Assembly: GCF_030687575.1 (NCBI RefSeq)
Contig: NZ_CP117439.1
Location: 3,587,501 to 3,651,500 of the forward strand
Origin: Pseudomonas sp. FP2309
Lineage (GTDB): Bacteria > Pseudomonadota > Gammaproteobacteria > Pseudomonadales > Pseudomonadaceae
Length of the DNA: 64,000 bases
Reading direction: 5' to 3'
The translations under genes were made by a program, and so were the position numbers. A model generated the notes under the pieces. It saw only the letters and a list, made by a program, of their open reading frames with translations, was not told where the DNA came from and did no database searches. Below, in pieces: positions 50,710 to 62,186 of this stretch (within the stretch, counting starts at the first letter, position 1; each line of letters opens with the position of its first letter).

Positions 50710-53088
50710 TCACTTCCTTAACGTGGCGTTCAACCTTTGTTCGAGCGAGGTGAGGATATTTTGTGTCGTGGTATTCACCTCATCGTCATTAAGAGTGCGC
50801 GATGGATGCTGCCAGGTCAAGCCAACCGCGAGGCTTTTTCTATGCGGATCAATGCCTTTACCCTGATAGACGTCAAATAGCCTGAGGTCTGTCAGCCATT
50901 CCCCTGCATTTTCACGGATTACATCCAGAACGGCAGTGGCGGCGACTTCACGGTCTGCGATCAGGGCCAGGTCGCGACGCACCTCAGGGAAGCGCGACAG
51001 CTCGCTGAATTTAGGCATCTTGCCCGAGGCCACTTCAGCCAACACCAGCTCGAAAACGAAGACTGAACGGTCAAGACCCAAGGTTTTCGACAGCTCCGGG
51101 TGAATAGCACCGACGAAGCCGACCAGGCGACCTTCACGCTCGATACGCGCAGTCTGGCCAGGGTGCAGCGCGGGGTGGCTGCCTGGGACAAACGTGAACG
51201 CATCCAATGCACCCGCAAAGCCCAGCACCGCTTCGACGTCAGCCTTGACGTCGAAGAAGTCCACGGCATCGCGGCCTTGTGCCCAGCCTTCCGGCAGACG
51301 GCTGCCGCACACCACACCTGCGAGCATCGGCTCCTGCTTCAAACCGTCCAACTGACCGACGAAACGCAAGCCGCTTTCAAACATGCGCACGCGGTCTTGC
51401 TGGCGGTTCAGGTTGTGGGACAGTGCCTTGACCAGGCCCGGCCACAACGAAGAACGCATGGCGGCCATGTCGTTGGAAATCGGGTTGGCCAGCAACAGCG
51501 GTTCAACGCCTGGGTTGAACAGTTCGAACTGCTTAGGATCGATAAAGCTGTAGGTCACCGCTTCCTGATAACCACGGGCAACCAACAGACGGCGCAGCTC
51601 AGGCAAATGCGCACGCGCCTCGGCCTTGGGTTGCGGGGCCAGACGCGCTTGCGGATAACGAACCGGCAGGCGGTTGTAGCCATACAGGCGCGCCAGTTCT
51701 TCGATCAGGTCAACTTCCAGGCTGATGTCAAAACGATGACTTGGCACCTCGACGTGCCACTGCCCCGCTTCACCGGCAGAAATACCAAGGCCGAGGGCCG
51801 ACAGCAATTGCTCGATTTCAGCAGGCTCGATTACCAGGCCGAGCATTTGCTCAACGCTCTTGGCGCGCAAGGTGATCGGCGCCACGGACGGCAGGTATTG
51901 TTCGCTGACGGTTTCAGTGATCGGACCGGCTTCACCGCCGGTGATCTCCAGCAGCAGGCCAGTGGCGCGCTCCATGGCTTCACGAGCCAGCTTCCAGTCA
52001 ACGCCACGCTCATAGCGGTGCGAAGCATCGGTGTGCAGGCCATAGGAACGGGCTTTGCCGGCGATGGCGATCTGGTCGAAGAATGCGCTTTCAAGGAACA
52101 CGTCGCGCGTGGTCGCGGACACACCGCTGTGCTCGCCGCCCATCACGCCGGCAATCGCCAGGGCGCGGGAGTGGTCGGCAATGACCAGAGTATCGGCACG
52201 CAGGGCCACTTCCTGGCCGTCGAGCAGCACCAGCTTCTCGCCCTCTTCTGCCATGCGTACGCGGATGCCGCCGTTGATTTCGGCGAGATCGAATGCGTGC
52301 AGCGGTTGGCCCAGCTCCAGCATCACGTAGTTGGTGATGTCGACAGCGGCGTCGATGCTGCGCACGTCAGCGCGACGCAGACGCTCAACCATCCATAATG
52401 GGGTGGGTTTTGACAGGTCAACGTTACGGATCACACGTCCCAGATAACGAGGGCAGGCATTGGGTGCCAGCACTTCGATCGGACGCACTTCATCGTGCAC
52501 AGCGGACACCGTCGCCACTACTGGACGAGTGACCGGAACGCTGTACAACGCGCCCACTTCACGGGCCAGACCTGCCAGGGACAGGCAATCGCCGCGGTTC
52601 GGAGTCAGGTCGACCTCAATGCTTGCGTCTTCCAGCTCCAGATAAACACGGATGTCCTGCCCCACCGGTGCGTCGGCCGGCAGTTCCATCAGGCCATCAT
52701 TGCCCTCGCCGACCTGCAGCTCAGCCTGGGAGCACAGCATGCCGTTGGACTCAACACCACGCAGCTTGGCCTTCTTGATCTTGAAGTCGCCCGGCAGTTC
52801 GGCACCGATCATGGCGAACGGGATCTTCAGGCCCGGGCGCACGTTCGGCGCTCCGCACACGACCTGAAAGGTTTGCGCGCCATCGCTGACCTGGCACACA
52901 CGCAATTTGTCAGCATCCGGGTGCTGCTCGGTGCTCAGCACCTCGCCCACGACCACGCCGCTGAATACACCGGCGGCCGGCGTCACGCTATCGACCTCAA
53001 GACCGGCCATCGACAGACGAGCAACCAGCGCGTCTCGATCTACCTGCGGGCTTACCCAGCCACGCAGCCATTGTTCACTGAATTTCAT
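50710..53088 (-). CDS. pheT: Phenylalanyl-tRNA synthetase beta subunit
   Basis: 792 residues. The tRNA-binding OB domain comes first (about 40-150, V-G-E-V-L-S-T-E-Q-H-P-D-A), then the B3/B4 editing domain, B5, the synthetase-like core, and the C-terminal FDX-ACB anticodon-binding domain (from about 700; F-P-E-V-R-R-D-L-A). It forms the alpha2-beta2 enzyme with PheS, charging tRNA-Phe and editing mischarged tyrosine. It follows pheS by 26 bases. Confidence 0.97.
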   Translation of the reverse strand: MKFSEQWLRGWVSPQVDRDALVARLSMAGLEVDSVTPAAGVFSGVVVGEVLSTEQHPDADKLRVCQVSDGAQTFQVVCGAPNVRPGLKIPFAMIGAELPGDFKIKKAKLRGVESNGMLCSQAELQVGEGNDGLMELPADAPVGQDIRVYLELEDASIEVDLTPNRGDCLSLAGLAREVGALYSVPVTRPVVATVSAVHDEVRPIEVLAPNACPRYLGRVIRNVDLSKPTPLWMVERLRRADVRSIDAAVDITNYVMLELGQPLHAFDLAEINGGIRVRMAEEGEKLVLLDGQEVALRADTLVIADHSRALAIAGVMGGEHSGVSATTRDVFLESAFFDQIAIAGKARSYGLHTDASHRYERGVDWKLAREAMERATGLLLEITGGEAGPITETVSEQYLPSVAPITLRAKSVEQMLGLVIEPAEIEQLLSALGLGISAGEAGQWHVEVPSHRFDISLEVDLIEELARLYGYNRLPVRYPQARLAPQPKAEARAHLPELRRLLVARGYQEAVTYSFIDPKQFELFNPGVEPLLLANPISNDMAAMRSSLWPGLVKALSHNLNRQQDRVRMFESGLRFVGQLDGLKQEPMLAGVVCGSRLPEGWAQGRDAVDFFDVKADVEAVLGFAGALDAFTFVPGSHPALHPGQTARIEREGRLVGFVGAIHPELSKTLGLDRSVFVFELVLAEVASGKMPKFSELSRFPEVRRDLALIADREVAATAVLDVIRENAGEWLTDLRLFDVYQGKGIDPHRKSLAVGLTWQHPSRTLNDDEVNTTTQNILTSLEQRLNATLRK

Positions 53089-53114
53089 CCTGCTCTCCTA
53101 AAGATTCGTTACGA

Positions 53115-54185
<1,071 letters not shown>

Positions 54186-54240
54186 ATGACGTTTACCACC
54201 TCAGGCTACAGGAGTAGCCCGGGGTGACTGTCGGGGGTAC

Positions 54241-54597
54241 TTAAGCCAAAGAGGCTTTAGCTTTCTCGACAATCGCAGCAAACACCGCTTTTTCGTTCAC
54301 GGCCAGTTCAGCCAGAACCTTACGGTCGATTTCGATGGATGCTTTTTTCAGGCCGGCAATGAAACGGCTGTAGGACAGACCGTTAACACGAGCACCAGCG
54401 TTGATACGAGCGATCCACAGAGCGCGGAACTGACGTTTTTTCTGACGACGGTCACGGTAGGCGTATTGGCCAGCCTTGATTACCGCTTGCTTGGCAACAC
54501 GGAATACGCGTGAACGCGCGCCGTAGTAGCCTTTAGCAAGTTTCAGAATTTTTTTGTGACGCTTACGGGCAATGACGCCACGCTTTACACGAGCCAT
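54241..54597 (-). CDS. rplT: 50S ribosomal protein L20
   Basis: 118 residues of very conserved, basic sequence ([23 protein letters not shown]). Binds 23S rRNA and, in enterics, represses its own operon. Located between rpmI and pheS, as expected. Confidence 0.98.
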   Translation of the reverse strand: MARVKRGVIARKRHKKILKLAKGYYGARSRVFRVAKQAVIKAGQYAYRDRRQKKRQFRALWIARINAGARVNGLSYSRFIAGLKKASIEIDRKVLAELAVNEKAVFAAIVEKAKASLA

Positions 54598-54627
54598 GAG
54601 TTACTTCCTCTATTCTTGATCCAAAAA

Positions 54628-54822
54628 TTAACGAAGGCGCAGCATGCGCTCGACTTTTGCCACGTCAGACGGATGCAGCAAGCTGCTACCGCGCAGTTGA
54701 CGCTTACGCTTGGTCGACATTTTGGTCAGGATGTGGCTCTTGAAAGCGTGCTTGTGCTTGATACCGTTAGCAGTTTTCAGAAACCGCTTAGCAGCACCAC
54801 TTTTAGTCTTCATCTTTGGCAT
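54628..54822 (-). CDS. rpmI: 50S ribosomal protein L35
   Basis: 64 residues, Lys/Arg-rich ([25 protein letters not shown]). Sits 30 bases upstream of rplT and after infC, the usual order. Confidence 0.98.
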   Translation of the reverse strand: MPKMKTKSGAAKRFLKTANGIKHKHAFKSHILTKMSTKRKRQLRGSSLLHPSDVAKVERMLRLR

Positions 54823-54882
54823 GTTCGGATACTCCGCATTCAGTTGATAAACATAATCAGAAGGCCTGCCGTGCCCTGTTGA

Positions 54883-55434
54883 TTACTTCTTCTTTTTCGG
54901 GGCGATGACCATGATCAGCTGGCGTCCTTCCATCTTAGGATGCTGTTCGACCGAACCGTACTCGAGCAGGTCAGCTTCAACCCGCTTGAGGAGTTCCATC
55001 CCCAACTCCTGGTGGGCCATCTCACGGCCGCGGAATCGCAAGGATACCTTGGCCCTGTCCCCATCACTCAGGAAACGTACCAGGTTGCGCAGTTTTACCT
55101 GGTAATCCCCTTCCTCCGTCCCTGGACGAAACTTGATTTCTTTTACTTGAATCTGCTTCTGGTTCTTCTTCGCCGCGGCAACCTGTTTCTTCTTCTCGAA
55201 GATCGACTTGCCGTAGTCCATCACCCGGCATACGGGTGGGATTGCATCGGCGGAGATTTCCACCAGGTCCAATTTGGACTCTTCTGCAATACGAAGCGCT
55301 TCATCAATCGAGACGATGCCAATCTGCTCGCCGTCAGCGCCAATTAACCGAACCTCGCGTGCCGAGATATTCTCGTTGATCGGGGCTTTCGGTGCAGCTC
55401 GTTTATCTTGTCTCATTTCACGCTTAATAATAAT
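54883..55434 (-). CDS. infC: Translation initiation factor IF-3, AUU start
   Basis: 183 residues when read from an ATT. The first ATG (55416) lies within the conserved R-E-M-R-Q-D-K-R-A stretch, so the true start is upstream. The sequence GGAGTAATTATTATT holds the thrS stop codon and three consecutive ATT codons (55434-55426). Any of these may start; the second and third have the better spacing from GGAG, while the first gives the familiar M-I-I-K-R-E. AUU starts make IF-3 control its own synthesis. The body has N-terminal [12 protein letters not shown] and C-terminal F-R-G-R-E-M-A-H. Confidence 0.95.
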   Translation of the reverse strand: MIIKREMRQDKRAAPKAPINENISAREVRLIGADGEQIGIVSIDEALRIAEESKLDLVEISADAIPPVCRVMDYGKSIFEKKKQVAAAKKNQKQIQVKEIKFRPGTEEGDYQVKLRNLVRFLSDGDRAKVSLRFRGREMAHQELGMELLKRVEADLLEYGSVEQHPKMEGRQLIMVIAPKKKK

Positions 55435-57356
55435 TACTCCGAATCTGGGCGACCACGCCGGGAAACCGCTTGCGCGAGGAACTCAGCGAACTGGGCGACG
55501 GGCATCGAGCCCAGGTCAGCACCTTCACGAGTACGCACAGCGACAGTCTGCATCTCGACTTCCCGATCTCCGATAACCAAAAGATAGGGAACCTTGAGCA
55601 AAGTATGCTCGCGGATTTTAAAGCCGATCTTTTCATTTCTCAAGTCGGACTTGGCACGAAATCCGCTTTCATTGAGAGTTTTTTCAACTTCAGCGGCAAA
55701 ATCTGCCTGTTTATCAGTGATATTCATGATCACTGCCTGGGTCGGAGCCAACCACGCGGGGAATGCGCCCTCGTAGTGCTCGATCAGGATACCGACGAAC
55801 CGCTCGAACGAACCGAGGATCGCCCGGTGCAACATAACCGGGTGTTTACGGCTGTTGTCTTCGGAGACGTATTCGGCTCCCAGACGGATCGGCAGGTTAA
55901 AATCGAGCTGCAAGGTACCACATTGCCAGACACGGCCAAGGCAATCTTTCAGCGAGAATTCGATCTTAGGACCGTAAAAAGCGCCCTCACCCGGCTGCAG
56001 ATCGTACGAGAGGCCCGCACTGTCTAGCGCTGCGGCCAATGCCGCTTCAGCGCGGTCCCACAACTCATCGGAACCGACGCGTTTTTCCGGACGAGTGGAC
56101 AGCTTCATTTCGACTTCGGTAAAGCCGAAATCGCGATACACATCCATGGTCAGCTTGATGAACGCAGCGGATTCAGCCTGCATCTGCTCTTCTGTGCAGA
56201 AGATGTGGGCATCATCCTGGGTAAAGCCGCGCACGCGCATAATGCCGTGCAACGCACCCGATGGCTCGTTACGGTGGCAGGCACCGAACTCGGCCAGACG
56301 CATCGGCAACTCGCGGTAGCTCTTCAGGCCCTGATTGAACACCTGCACGTGGCAAGGGCAGTTCATCGGCTTGATGGCGTAGTCGCGGTTTTCAGACTGA
56401 GTGGTGAACATGTTGTCGGCATAGTTGGCCCAATGCCCGGATTTTTCCCACAGGCTGCGATCAACGACCTGAGGCGTCTTGATTTCCAGGTAACCGTTGT
56501 CGCGCTGAACCTTGCGCATGTACTGCTCGAGCACCTGGTACAGGGTCCAGCCGTTCGGGTGCCAGAACACCATGCCCGGCGCTTCTTCCTGGAGGTGGAA
56601 CAGGTTGAGGCGCTTGCCGATCTTGCGGTGGTCGCGCTTCTCGGCTTCTTCGATGCGCTGGATATAAGCGGCCAGCTGCTTCTTGTCAGCCCACGCGGTG
56701 CCGTAGATCCGCTGCAATTGTTCGTTCTTAGCATCGCCGCGCCAGTAGGCACCGGACAGCTTGGTCAGCTTGAACGACTTGAGGAAACGCGTGTTCGGCA
56801 CGTGCGGGCCGCGGCACATGTCGACGTATTCTTCGTGGTAGTACAGGCCCATGGCCTGCTCTTCCGGCATGTCTTCCACCAGCCGCAGCTTGTAGTCTTC
56901 GCCACGAGCGGTGAACACATCGATCACCTCGGCGCGCGGGGTGACTTTCTTGATGACGTCGTAATCTTTTTCAATCAGCGCGTGCATGCGCTGCTCGATG
57001 GCCGCCAAGTCGTCCGGAGTGAAAGGACGCTCGTAGGCGATATCGTAATAGAAGCCTTCTTCGATAACCGGGCCGATCACCATCTTCGCGGTTGGGTACA
57101 ACTGCTTGACCGCGTGGCCAATCAGATGCGCGCAGGAGTGGCGAATGATCTCCAGCCCCTCTTGATCCTTGGGCGTGATGATTTGCAGGCTGGCATCGGC
57201 GGTGATCAGGTCGCTGGCATCGACCAGTTTGCCGTCGACCTTACCGGCGACGGTGGCTTTGGCCAAGCCGGCACCAATGGATGCGGCGACCTCAGCGACA
57301 GAAACAGCATGATCGAATGAACGTTGACTGCCATCGGGAAGAGTAATAGTTGGCAT
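55434..57356 (-). CDS. thrS: Threonyl-tRNA synthetase
   Basis: 640 residues from the ATG at 57356 (GGAGG upstream; a longer reading to 57389 has none). TGS domain first (about 1-62), then the editing domain with [10 protein letters not shown] (about 73-82), the class II core with zinc Cys in M-N-C-P-C-H-V, motif 2 C-H-R-N-E-P-S-G and motif 3 [11 protein letters not shown], and the anticodon-binding domain. Charges tRNA-Thr and removes mischarged Ser. Its stop codon overlaps the infC start region. Confidence 0.98.
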   Translation of the reverse strand: MPTITLPDGSQRSFDHAVSVAEVAASIGAGLAKATVAGKVDGKLVDASDLITADASLQIITPKDQEGLEIIRHSCAHLIGHAVKQLYPTAKMVIGPVIEEGFYYDIAYERPFTPDDLAAIEQRMHALIEKDYDVIKKVTPRAEVIDVFTARGEDYKLRLVEDMPEEQAMGLYYHEEYVDMCRGPHVPNTRFLKSFKLTKLSGAYWRGDAKNEQLQRIYGTAWADKKQLAAYIQRIEEAEKRDHRKIGKRLNLFHLQEEAPGMVFWHPNGWTLYQVLEQYMRKVQRDNGYLEIKTPQVVDRSLWEKSGHWANYADNMFTTQSENRDYAIKPMNCPCHVQVFNQGLKSYRELPMRLAEFGACHRNEPSGALHGIMRVRGFTQDDAHIFCTEEQMQAESAAFIKLTMDVYRDFGFTEVEMKLSTRPEKRVGSDELWDRAEAALAAALDSAGLSYDLQPGEGAFYGPKIEFSLKDCLGRVWQCGTLQLDFNLPIRLGAEYVSEDNSRKHPVMLHRAILGSFERFVGILIEHYEGAFPAWLAPTQAVIMNITDKQADFAAEVEKTLNESGFRAKSDLRNEKIGFKIREHTLLKVPYLLVIGDREVEMQTVAVRTREGADLGSMPVAQFAEFLAQAVSRRGRPDSE

Positions 57357-57709
57357 GGCGCCTCCTCTCCTAGTGGTGACCCCTACCAAAGGTCACGTGG
57401 GTTGGGATGAGCCAGTACAAGATCCAACACCAGGCCGTTCAATGCTGAACGCCTGCCTTACAGCGGCAGGAGCCTTTCGGCCAACCGATAATCGAACCAG
57501 AGTGACTGGAGTGAGCTAAAAAAACATGGCGAGGCGGCAAATGGCGCACCTGTAAAAGCCAGGCGGACGATGCTAGCACAGATGAACGGTCATCGCGCCG
57601 GCGGTGCCCTCTGTAAAGACAAAATAGCGGCAAAAGTGAACTTGGGCTGTACGCAGGCCCTCAAACCCCATGAGAATCGCCGTTTGTCCTCGAATCAAAG
57701 GAGCACTTC
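57357..57709. other. Upstream region of thrS and the small periplasmic gene
   Basis: 353 bases between the divergent thrS and the 57710 gene. It must hold both promoters. I see the short complementary arms near GGCGCCTCC and GGCAGGAG, but no convincing tRNA-like operator or terminator, and no gene. Confidence 0.4.
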
Positions 57710-58024
57710 ATGATGCGTTTTACCTCTACCCTCGCGCTCGCCGCCTCCCTGACCCTCCTTTCCCTCGGCGCGCAGGCTGCGGCACCGTCGAACTGGCCTG
57801 CGGGCGCTCGTGACAGCTTCGTCAGCGACTGCAGCGCTGCCGCGAGCCAGAACGTGGACGTCAAAACGGCCAAAGCCCACTGCGAATGTGGCGCAGACAA
57901 AATCAACGCTGAATTGAGCACTGCCGAAATCAAAGAGCTGATGACCAATCAGAACGCCAGCCCTGAGCTCAAAAACAAAGCCGTGACCGCGATTTCGTCC
58001 TGCAAAGTCGTGAAGAAAAAGTAA
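57710..58024 (+). CDS. Small periplasmic protein with four cysteines
   Basis: 104 residues, with the second Met (57713) as an alternative start. Signal peptide M-M-R-F-T-S-T-L-A-L-A-A-S to A-Q-A (about 1-23). The mature part contains Cys in S-D-C-S, A-H-C-E-C-G and S-S-C-K, which could form two disulfide bonds. A lysine-rich tail ends the protein. Probably periplasmic; function unknown. Confidence 0.7.
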   Translation: MMRFTSTLALAASLTLLSLGAQAAAPSNWPAGARDSFVSDCSAAASQNVDVKTAKAHCECGADKINAELSTAEIKELMTNQNASPELKNKAVTAISSCKVVKKK

Positions 58025-58044
58025 GAACGACCAGCGATCAGGTG

Positions 58045-58075
58045 AGTTTTCAGGGCAAAAAACAGCCTGAAAACT
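58045..58075 (+). terminator. Terminator after the small periplasmic gene
   Basis: AGTTTTCAGG and CCTGAAAACT flank an A-rich loop, and TTTT follows (58079-58082). It ends the 57710-58024 transcript. Confidence 0.7.
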
Positions 58076-58135
58076 GCCTTTTCTCACAAAATACACAGCT
58101 TTTACGGCTTTTTTTACGAGCTGATATTTCGCGCA

Positions 58136-58158
58136 AAAGCCCCGTAGATCGGGGCTTT
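58136..58158. terminator. Second stem-loop terminator
   Basis: AAAGCCCCG (58136-58144) pairs with CGGGGCTTT (58150-58158) around TAGAT. It lies in the long leader upstream of the cold-shock gene and may serve either transcript. Confidence 0.75.
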
Positions 58159-58313
58159 CAGCCGAAGCAGGGATTGAACGCAACGCGATTGATTAGCAAA
58201 CAATGCCTTGGGGGGGCTCCCAAGCCGAACATTTCGACTATGATAGCCCGGTGTGCCCAGTTGGCCTGAGCAGCACAGCACTACTGAAAATATATGTTTC
58301 TTGGAGATACACC

Positions 58314-58526
58314 ATGTCTAATCGCCAAACCGGCACCGTTAAATGGTTCAACGATGAAAAAGGCTTCGGCTTCATCACTCCTCAAGGTGGCGGTGACGAC
58401 CTGTTCGTACACTTCAAAGCTATCGAAAGCGACGGTTTCAAAAGCCTGAAAGAAGGCCAAACCGTTTCCTTCGTGGCTGAGAAAGGCCAAAAGGGTATGC
58501 AAGCTGCACAGGTTCGCCCAGAGTAA
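58314..58526 (+). CDS. Cold-shock protein, CspA family
   Basis: 70 residues from the ATG at 58314 (TTGGAG upstream). Single OB-fold with RNA-binding motifs [12 protein letters not shown] (RNP1) and D-L-F-V-H-F (RNP2). Binds single-stranded RNA or DNA as a chaperone. The stretch between the previous terminator and the start leaves a 5' leader of up to 150 bases, which is usual for cold-inducible csp mRNA. Strong terminator follows. Confidence 0.95.
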   Translation: MSNRQTGTVKWFNDEKGFGFITPQGGGDDLFVHFKAIESDGFKSLKEGQTVSFVAEKGQKGMQAAQVRPE

Positions 58527-58541
58527 TTCTGAGCTGAGCTA

Positions 58542-58572
58542 AAAAAACCCCGTCCAAGTGACGGGGTTTTTT
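58542..58572 (+). terminator. Rho-independent terminator of the csp gene
   Basis: AAAAAACCCCGT (58542-58553) and ACGGGGTTTTTT (58561-58572) pair across CCAAGTG. The A-run and T-run allow both directions to end, so it also serves the convergent I78 gene. Confidence 0.9.
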
Positions 58573-58599
58573 ATGGGTGTTGCAAAAGTCTTGGAACGA

Positions 58600-58920
58600 T
58601 CAGCCGCAATTGACCCGTGTAATCACCAGATTGTCGTCGGTGTTCAGGTTCAAGCGGTCGGAGCGGTATTCCAGCGTGATCATATCGTTGGGCTTGAGGA
58701 TCCGCGCGTTCTGCGCACCGGCGCGTGTACGGGCCTGATCCAGCAACTGGGGCGAAGCTTTCTGGCCGATGGTGAATTCGGCGGCCTTTGCCTCACAGCG
58801 GCTATGACCGGCATCGGTCACGGCGGCGTCTTTGGCTGGCTCAGAGGCACCCGGGGTGCTGCAACCCGCCAACGCGAGTGCTGCCAACAAAGTGCCGAAT
58901 GATGCGAGCTTCCAAGGCAT
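58600..58920 (-). CDS. I78-family peptidase inhibitor lipoprotein
   Basis: 106 residues. Signal peptide with lipobox (A-L-A-L-A-G-C-S, Cys about 20). The C-terminal I78 domain shows F-T-I-G-Q-K-A-S, A-R-I-L-K-P-N-D-M and the end L-N-T-D-D-N-L-V-I-T-R-V-N-C-G. The family inhibits serine proteases, presumably protecting the periplasm. Alone on the minus strand between the csp gene and a hypothetical gene. Confidence 0.85.
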   Translation of the reverse strand: MPWKLASFGTLLAALALAGCSTPGASEPAKDAAVTDAGHSRCEAKAAEFTIGQKASPQLLDQARTRAGAQNARILKPNDMITLEYRSDRLNLNTDDNLVITRVNCG

Positions 58921-59064
58921 GAAGCCTCCTATGATTAAAAATGGACAGAGATCGTGCGACAGCGGTGTAACGGATTGGTTTCAAGACGTAAACCACCGAG
59001 CGGCAAGTCTGCCTGACTATCAGTGGTCATTCGCCCGATCAATCGTGACCAGATATGAACGAAA

Positions 59065-59373
59065 TCAGTAAATATCGATGTAATCAAACGGCGGCGTCGG
59101 CCAGTTCTGCTTCAACGCATTGAAAATCTGCGTAACCCAGACTTCATCGCTGGCGGCCACGTTACCGACATAACCAGAGCCCTTGGCCCAGGTCTCGAGG
59201 CGGAACAGCAGCCCATCGATATCCACACCGCCCACTGTCTTCCCAGAGGAGATATAGGCGATACCGCCCTTGGTCACACGCAACTGGGTGTGTTCGTCAT
59301 CGCTGGCACTGGCGATCAACTGGCGCACGGCAGCCAGCGTCAGATTTTCGGGGTTGCTCAAATCGATCTGCAC
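59065..59373 (-). CDS. Conserved hypothetical protein
   Basis: 102 residues, no signal or TM. The sequence is acidic and well formed (L-A-A-V-R-Q-L-I-A-S-A-S-D-D-E-H, L-R-V-T-K-G-G-I-A-Y-I-S). The start near 59373 has no strong site but codon use is good. I do not recognise the family. Confidence 0.6.
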   Translation of the reverse strand: MQIDLSNPENLTLAAVRQLIASASDDEHTQLRVTKGGIAYISSGKTVGGVDIDGLLFRLETWAKGSGYVGNVAASDEVWVTQIFNALKQNWPTPPFDYIDIY

Positions 59374-59544
59374 GCGGTATTCCCCGGCAATTAAACAGAG
59401 GGACAGTGTCGCACAGCACCAGCCTCATCCAGAAACGCTTCATGCCTAAGTAGCAGTGCCAAATGCCGCGCAAAGTGCTTAACTGCGCCCGCTGGAACCG
59501 CGTTCCAGCGCATCGCCCAGGACCTTCAGCCCCGTGAGATTTCC

Positions 59545-59757
59545 ATGACCACCGTAACGCTCCAAGCCGACATCAAAGCCAAGTGGCCCCTGGGACAAAG
59601 CTCCTACAGCCCCGGAAGCCCGGAGGAATTGGCAATCATCGGCATCGACCTGTTGGTCAAGGAACTGGGCACCCAGGCGGCCCAAGCATTCATCGGCCAG
59701 GTATTCGAGAAATACCCGGCCGATCACAGGGGGGCACACAACCCCGAACGCGAATAG
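59545..59757 (+). CDS. Small hypothetical protein
   Basis: 70 residues from the ATG at 59545 (GAGA upstream). Soluble, Leu/Ala-rich (L-A-I-I-G-I-D-L-L-V-K-E-L-G). Short and unrecognised; accepted because codon use and the start fit, with a region of reading on the other strand less convincing. Confidence 0.5.
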   Translation: MTTVTLQADIKAKWPLGQSSYSPGSPEELAIIGIDLLVKELGTQAAQAFIGQVFEKYPADHRGAHNPERE

Positions 59758-59789
59758 GCCGCGGCCAACGAACGTCGACCGCCAGCGAT

Positions 59790-60818
59790 TTACTTCAAGC
59801 GCGCCAGGCGCTCGGTCAGCAGATCGAAGAAGCCCTGGGCGTCGCCGCTTTCAACCCAGAAGGCATTCTTCGGTTGTTTCAGGCCGTCGTACCAATCCAC
59901 GATGGTCTGGCCGAAGGTCGGGCCCTCGCGGCTGTCCACCACCACGTTGACCTCACGACCACTGAACAGCGAAGGCTTGAGCAGGTAGGCCACGACCGTG
60001 GCGTCATGCACTGGGCCGCCAGGAATGCCGTAGTGCTCCATATCGCCTTTTACGTACTCGTTGAGAATGTCACCAACCACCTTGCTCGCGTGATTGTTGA
60101 TTGCGGCGATCTGCTTCAAGCGCGCCTCGCTGGTCAGCACCTTGTGAGTCACATCCAGTGGCAGATAGGTCAGTTTGACGCCGCTCTTGAGTACGATTTC
60201 GGCCGCGATCGGATCGGCGAACAGGTTGAACTCGGCAACTGGCGTGATATTGCCGCCGTTGAAGTGCGCGCCGCCCATCACCACCACTTCCTTGATGCCC
60301 TGGGTAATTTCCGGGTCCTGGGTCAAGGCCAAGGCCAGGTTGGTCTGCGGGCCCAGCATGGCAATGGTGATGCTGTGAGGCTTGGCCGCGCGAAGGGTCT
60401 TGACCAAATAGTCCACCGCGTTGCCGTCAGCCAGGCCTTTTTTTGGCTCATGCACGGTGACGCCGGAAATACCTTCCTTGCCATGGATATTCTCGGCATA
60501 GATCGGCGTGCGCAGCAGCGGCTTGGGCGCCCCGGCGTACACCGGGATGTCCTCGCGCCCTGCCCACTCGCGGGCCAGGCGCGCGTTGCGTGAGGTTTTG
60601 TCCAGGCGCACGTTGCCGGCGACGGTGGTCAGCGCACGAATACTCAACTCTTGCGGGGACGCCATGGCGAAGAGCAAGGCCACCACATCATCAGCACCGG
60701 GGTCGGTGTCGATGATCAGGTCGATTTTCTCCGCCGCATGGGCGCTTGCAGCAGTGAGCGCGGACAAAAGCAGGACACTCCGAAACAAATTTCTCAGGGT
60801 TGGGAGACCACGTTGCAT
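59790..60818 (-). CDS. Periplasmic nucleoside hydrolase
   Basis: 342 residues from the ATG at 60818. A Sec signal peptide (to A-S-A-H-A, about residue 28) is followed by the metal-binding cluster D-T-D-P-G-A-D-D (about 36-43) of inosine/uridine-preferring hydrolases, then T-T-V-A-G-N, V-V-V-M-G-G-A-H and the final H-D-A-T-V-V. It splits nucleosides to free ribose and base in the periplasm, which fits its place at the end of the rbs cluster, where the ribose is imported and phosphorylated. Confidence 0.93.
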   Translation of the reverse strand: MQRGLPTLRNLFRSVLLLSALTAASAHAAEKIDLIIDTDPGADDVVALLFAMASPQELSIRALTTVAGNVRLDKTSRNARLAREWAGREDIPVYAGAPKPLLRTPIYAENIHGKEGISGVTVHEPKKGLADGNAVDYLVKTLRAAKPHSITIAMLGPQTNLALALTQDPEITQGIKEVVVMGGAHFNGGNITPVAEFNLFADPIAAEIVLKSGVKLTYLPLDVTHKVLTSEARLKQIAAINNHASKVVGDILNEYVKGDMEHYGIPGGPVHDATVVAYLLKPSLFSGREVNVVVDSREGPTFGQTIVDWYDGLKQPKNAFWVESGDAQGFFDLLTERLARLK

Positions 60819-60844
60819 AAAACACTCCTTGTCGTTGGGGAACG

Positions 60845-61249
60845 CTAGAACGTCACGCCGGACACCAGCGCGATATTGCAATAAGGCTGGCACTCGCCAG
60901 TGCGCACCACAGCACGCGCCTTCTGGCTCAGTTGCTTGAACGCTTCATGATTGACCAGACGCCGCTCGCCAAGGGCGGCCTGCTCAGTCAGGGTATTCAA
61001 CGCTGCCAGTGCAGGCGGCTGTTTGAGCAGGATTTCTTCGGCCAGCACATGGCTCTCCACCTGCATTTCACTGAGTACCACACGCAGTGTGCTGATGAAG
61101 TCGGGGATGCCCTGGGTCAGCGCCAGGTCGATCAGCTCGACACCCGGCGGCACCGGCAAGCCAGCGTCACCGATCACCAGGATGTCGCCATGGCCCAAGG
61201 AGGCGATGACCCGCGAGAGGGCGATATTGAGCAAAGGCGTCTTTTTCAT
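60845..61249 (-). CDS. rbsD: D-ribose pyranase
   Basis: 134 residues. Catalytic H-G-D region ([14 protein letters not shown]) and [14 protein letters not shown] end match RbsD. It changes the pyranose form of ribose to the furanose form used by RbsK. Overlaps rbsK by 4 bases. Confidence 0.95.
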   Translation of the reverse strand: MKKTPLLNIALSRVIASLGHGDILVIGDAGLPVPPGVELIDLALTQGIPDFISTLRVVLSEMQVESHVLAEEILLKQPPALAALNTLTEQAALGERRLVNHEAFKQLSQKARAVVRTGECQPYCNIALVSGVTF

Positions 61250-62163
61250 TGGGACACAAAACCTTGAACGTCGTGCAGCGTAGGAATGGAGGGTTGCGCA
61301 CCGGCACGGGTGACCGACAGCGCTGCCGCGACCTGGCCAAAACGGATCGCCTCGGCCTCGCTTTTGCCATTGGCCAGGGCTGCGGCAAAGCCACCGACAA
61401 AGGTGTCGCCAGCGGCGGTGGTGTCCACCGCCTTGACCACGGGTGCCGCAAGATGCTCAAAGCGGCCGCCATCGGCAAACAATGCGCCTTGGGCACCGAG
61501 GGTAATGATGACTTTGCCTGCACCGGCCTTGATCAGTTGCGTCGCGGCCACCTTGGCACTGTCCAGAGAATCGACCACAACGCCGCTCAATGCAGTGGCT
61601 TCGCTCTCGTTGGGAATCAAGTAATCGATCGAGGCGTACCAATCGCCCGGCAATGGAGCGCTGGCCGGCGCGGGGTTAAGGATCACGACCTTGCCCAGCT
61701 CACGACCGCGCTTGAGCGTATAACCTACGGTGTCCATCGGCACTTCAAGCTGGCAGACAATCACGTCGGCGGCCTGCAGCACTGCATCAGCACCCCGCAG
61801 TGAGGCTGGCGTCAGCTCGCCGTTGCTGCCGGCAACAATCACAATCGCGTTCTGGCTGCTGTCATCCACCACGATCAGCGCCACGCCGCTGGAGCCATCC
61901 ACGGTGCCGACAGCCTGGCAATCGATACCTTCCACCCGCAACGCGTCACGCAACTCAACGCCGTAAGCGTCCGAGCCGACGCAGCCGATCATCGCCACAT
62001 CCGCACCCAGTCGCGCTGACGCCACGGCCTGATTGGCACCCTTGCCACCCGGGACCGTGGAAAACGTCTGGCCGATCAAAGTTTCACCGGCACGGGGCAG
62101 CCGGCTGGCACGAGTGACCAGATCCATGTTCAAGCTGCCTACTATCACTACTTTTGCTGGCAT
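61246..62163 (-). CDS. rbsK: Ribokinase
   Basis: 305 residues. PfkB family: the N-terminal G-S-L-N-M-D-L-V and P-G-G-K-G-A-N-Q-A, and the C-terminal [13 protein letters not shown] with the catalytic Asp. Phosphorylates ribose to ribose-5-phosphate. Overlaps rbsD by 4 bases, follows rbsR by about 23 bases. Confidence 0.96.
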   Translation of the reverse strand: MPAKVVIVGSLNMDLVTRASRLPRAGETLIGQTFSTVPGGKGANQAVASARLGADVAMIGCVGSDAYGVELRDALRVEGIDCQAVGTVDGSSGVALIVVDDSSQNAIVIVAGSNGELTPASLRGADAVLQAADVIVCQLEVPMDTVGYTLKRGRELGKVVILNPAPASAPLPGDWYASIDYLIPNESEATALSGVVVDSLDSAKVAATQLIKAGAGKVIITLGAQGALFADGGRFEHLAAPVVKAVDTTAAGDTFVGGFAAALANGKSEAEAIRFGQVAAALSVTRAGAQPSIPTLHDVQGFVSQ

Positions 62164-62186
62164 ACATCAGTACTCATCAATTCGGT

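Noticed and set aside
56205..57320. A plus-strand reading opposite thrS.
   Set aside because: Antisense to a strongly supported essential gene, no motif.
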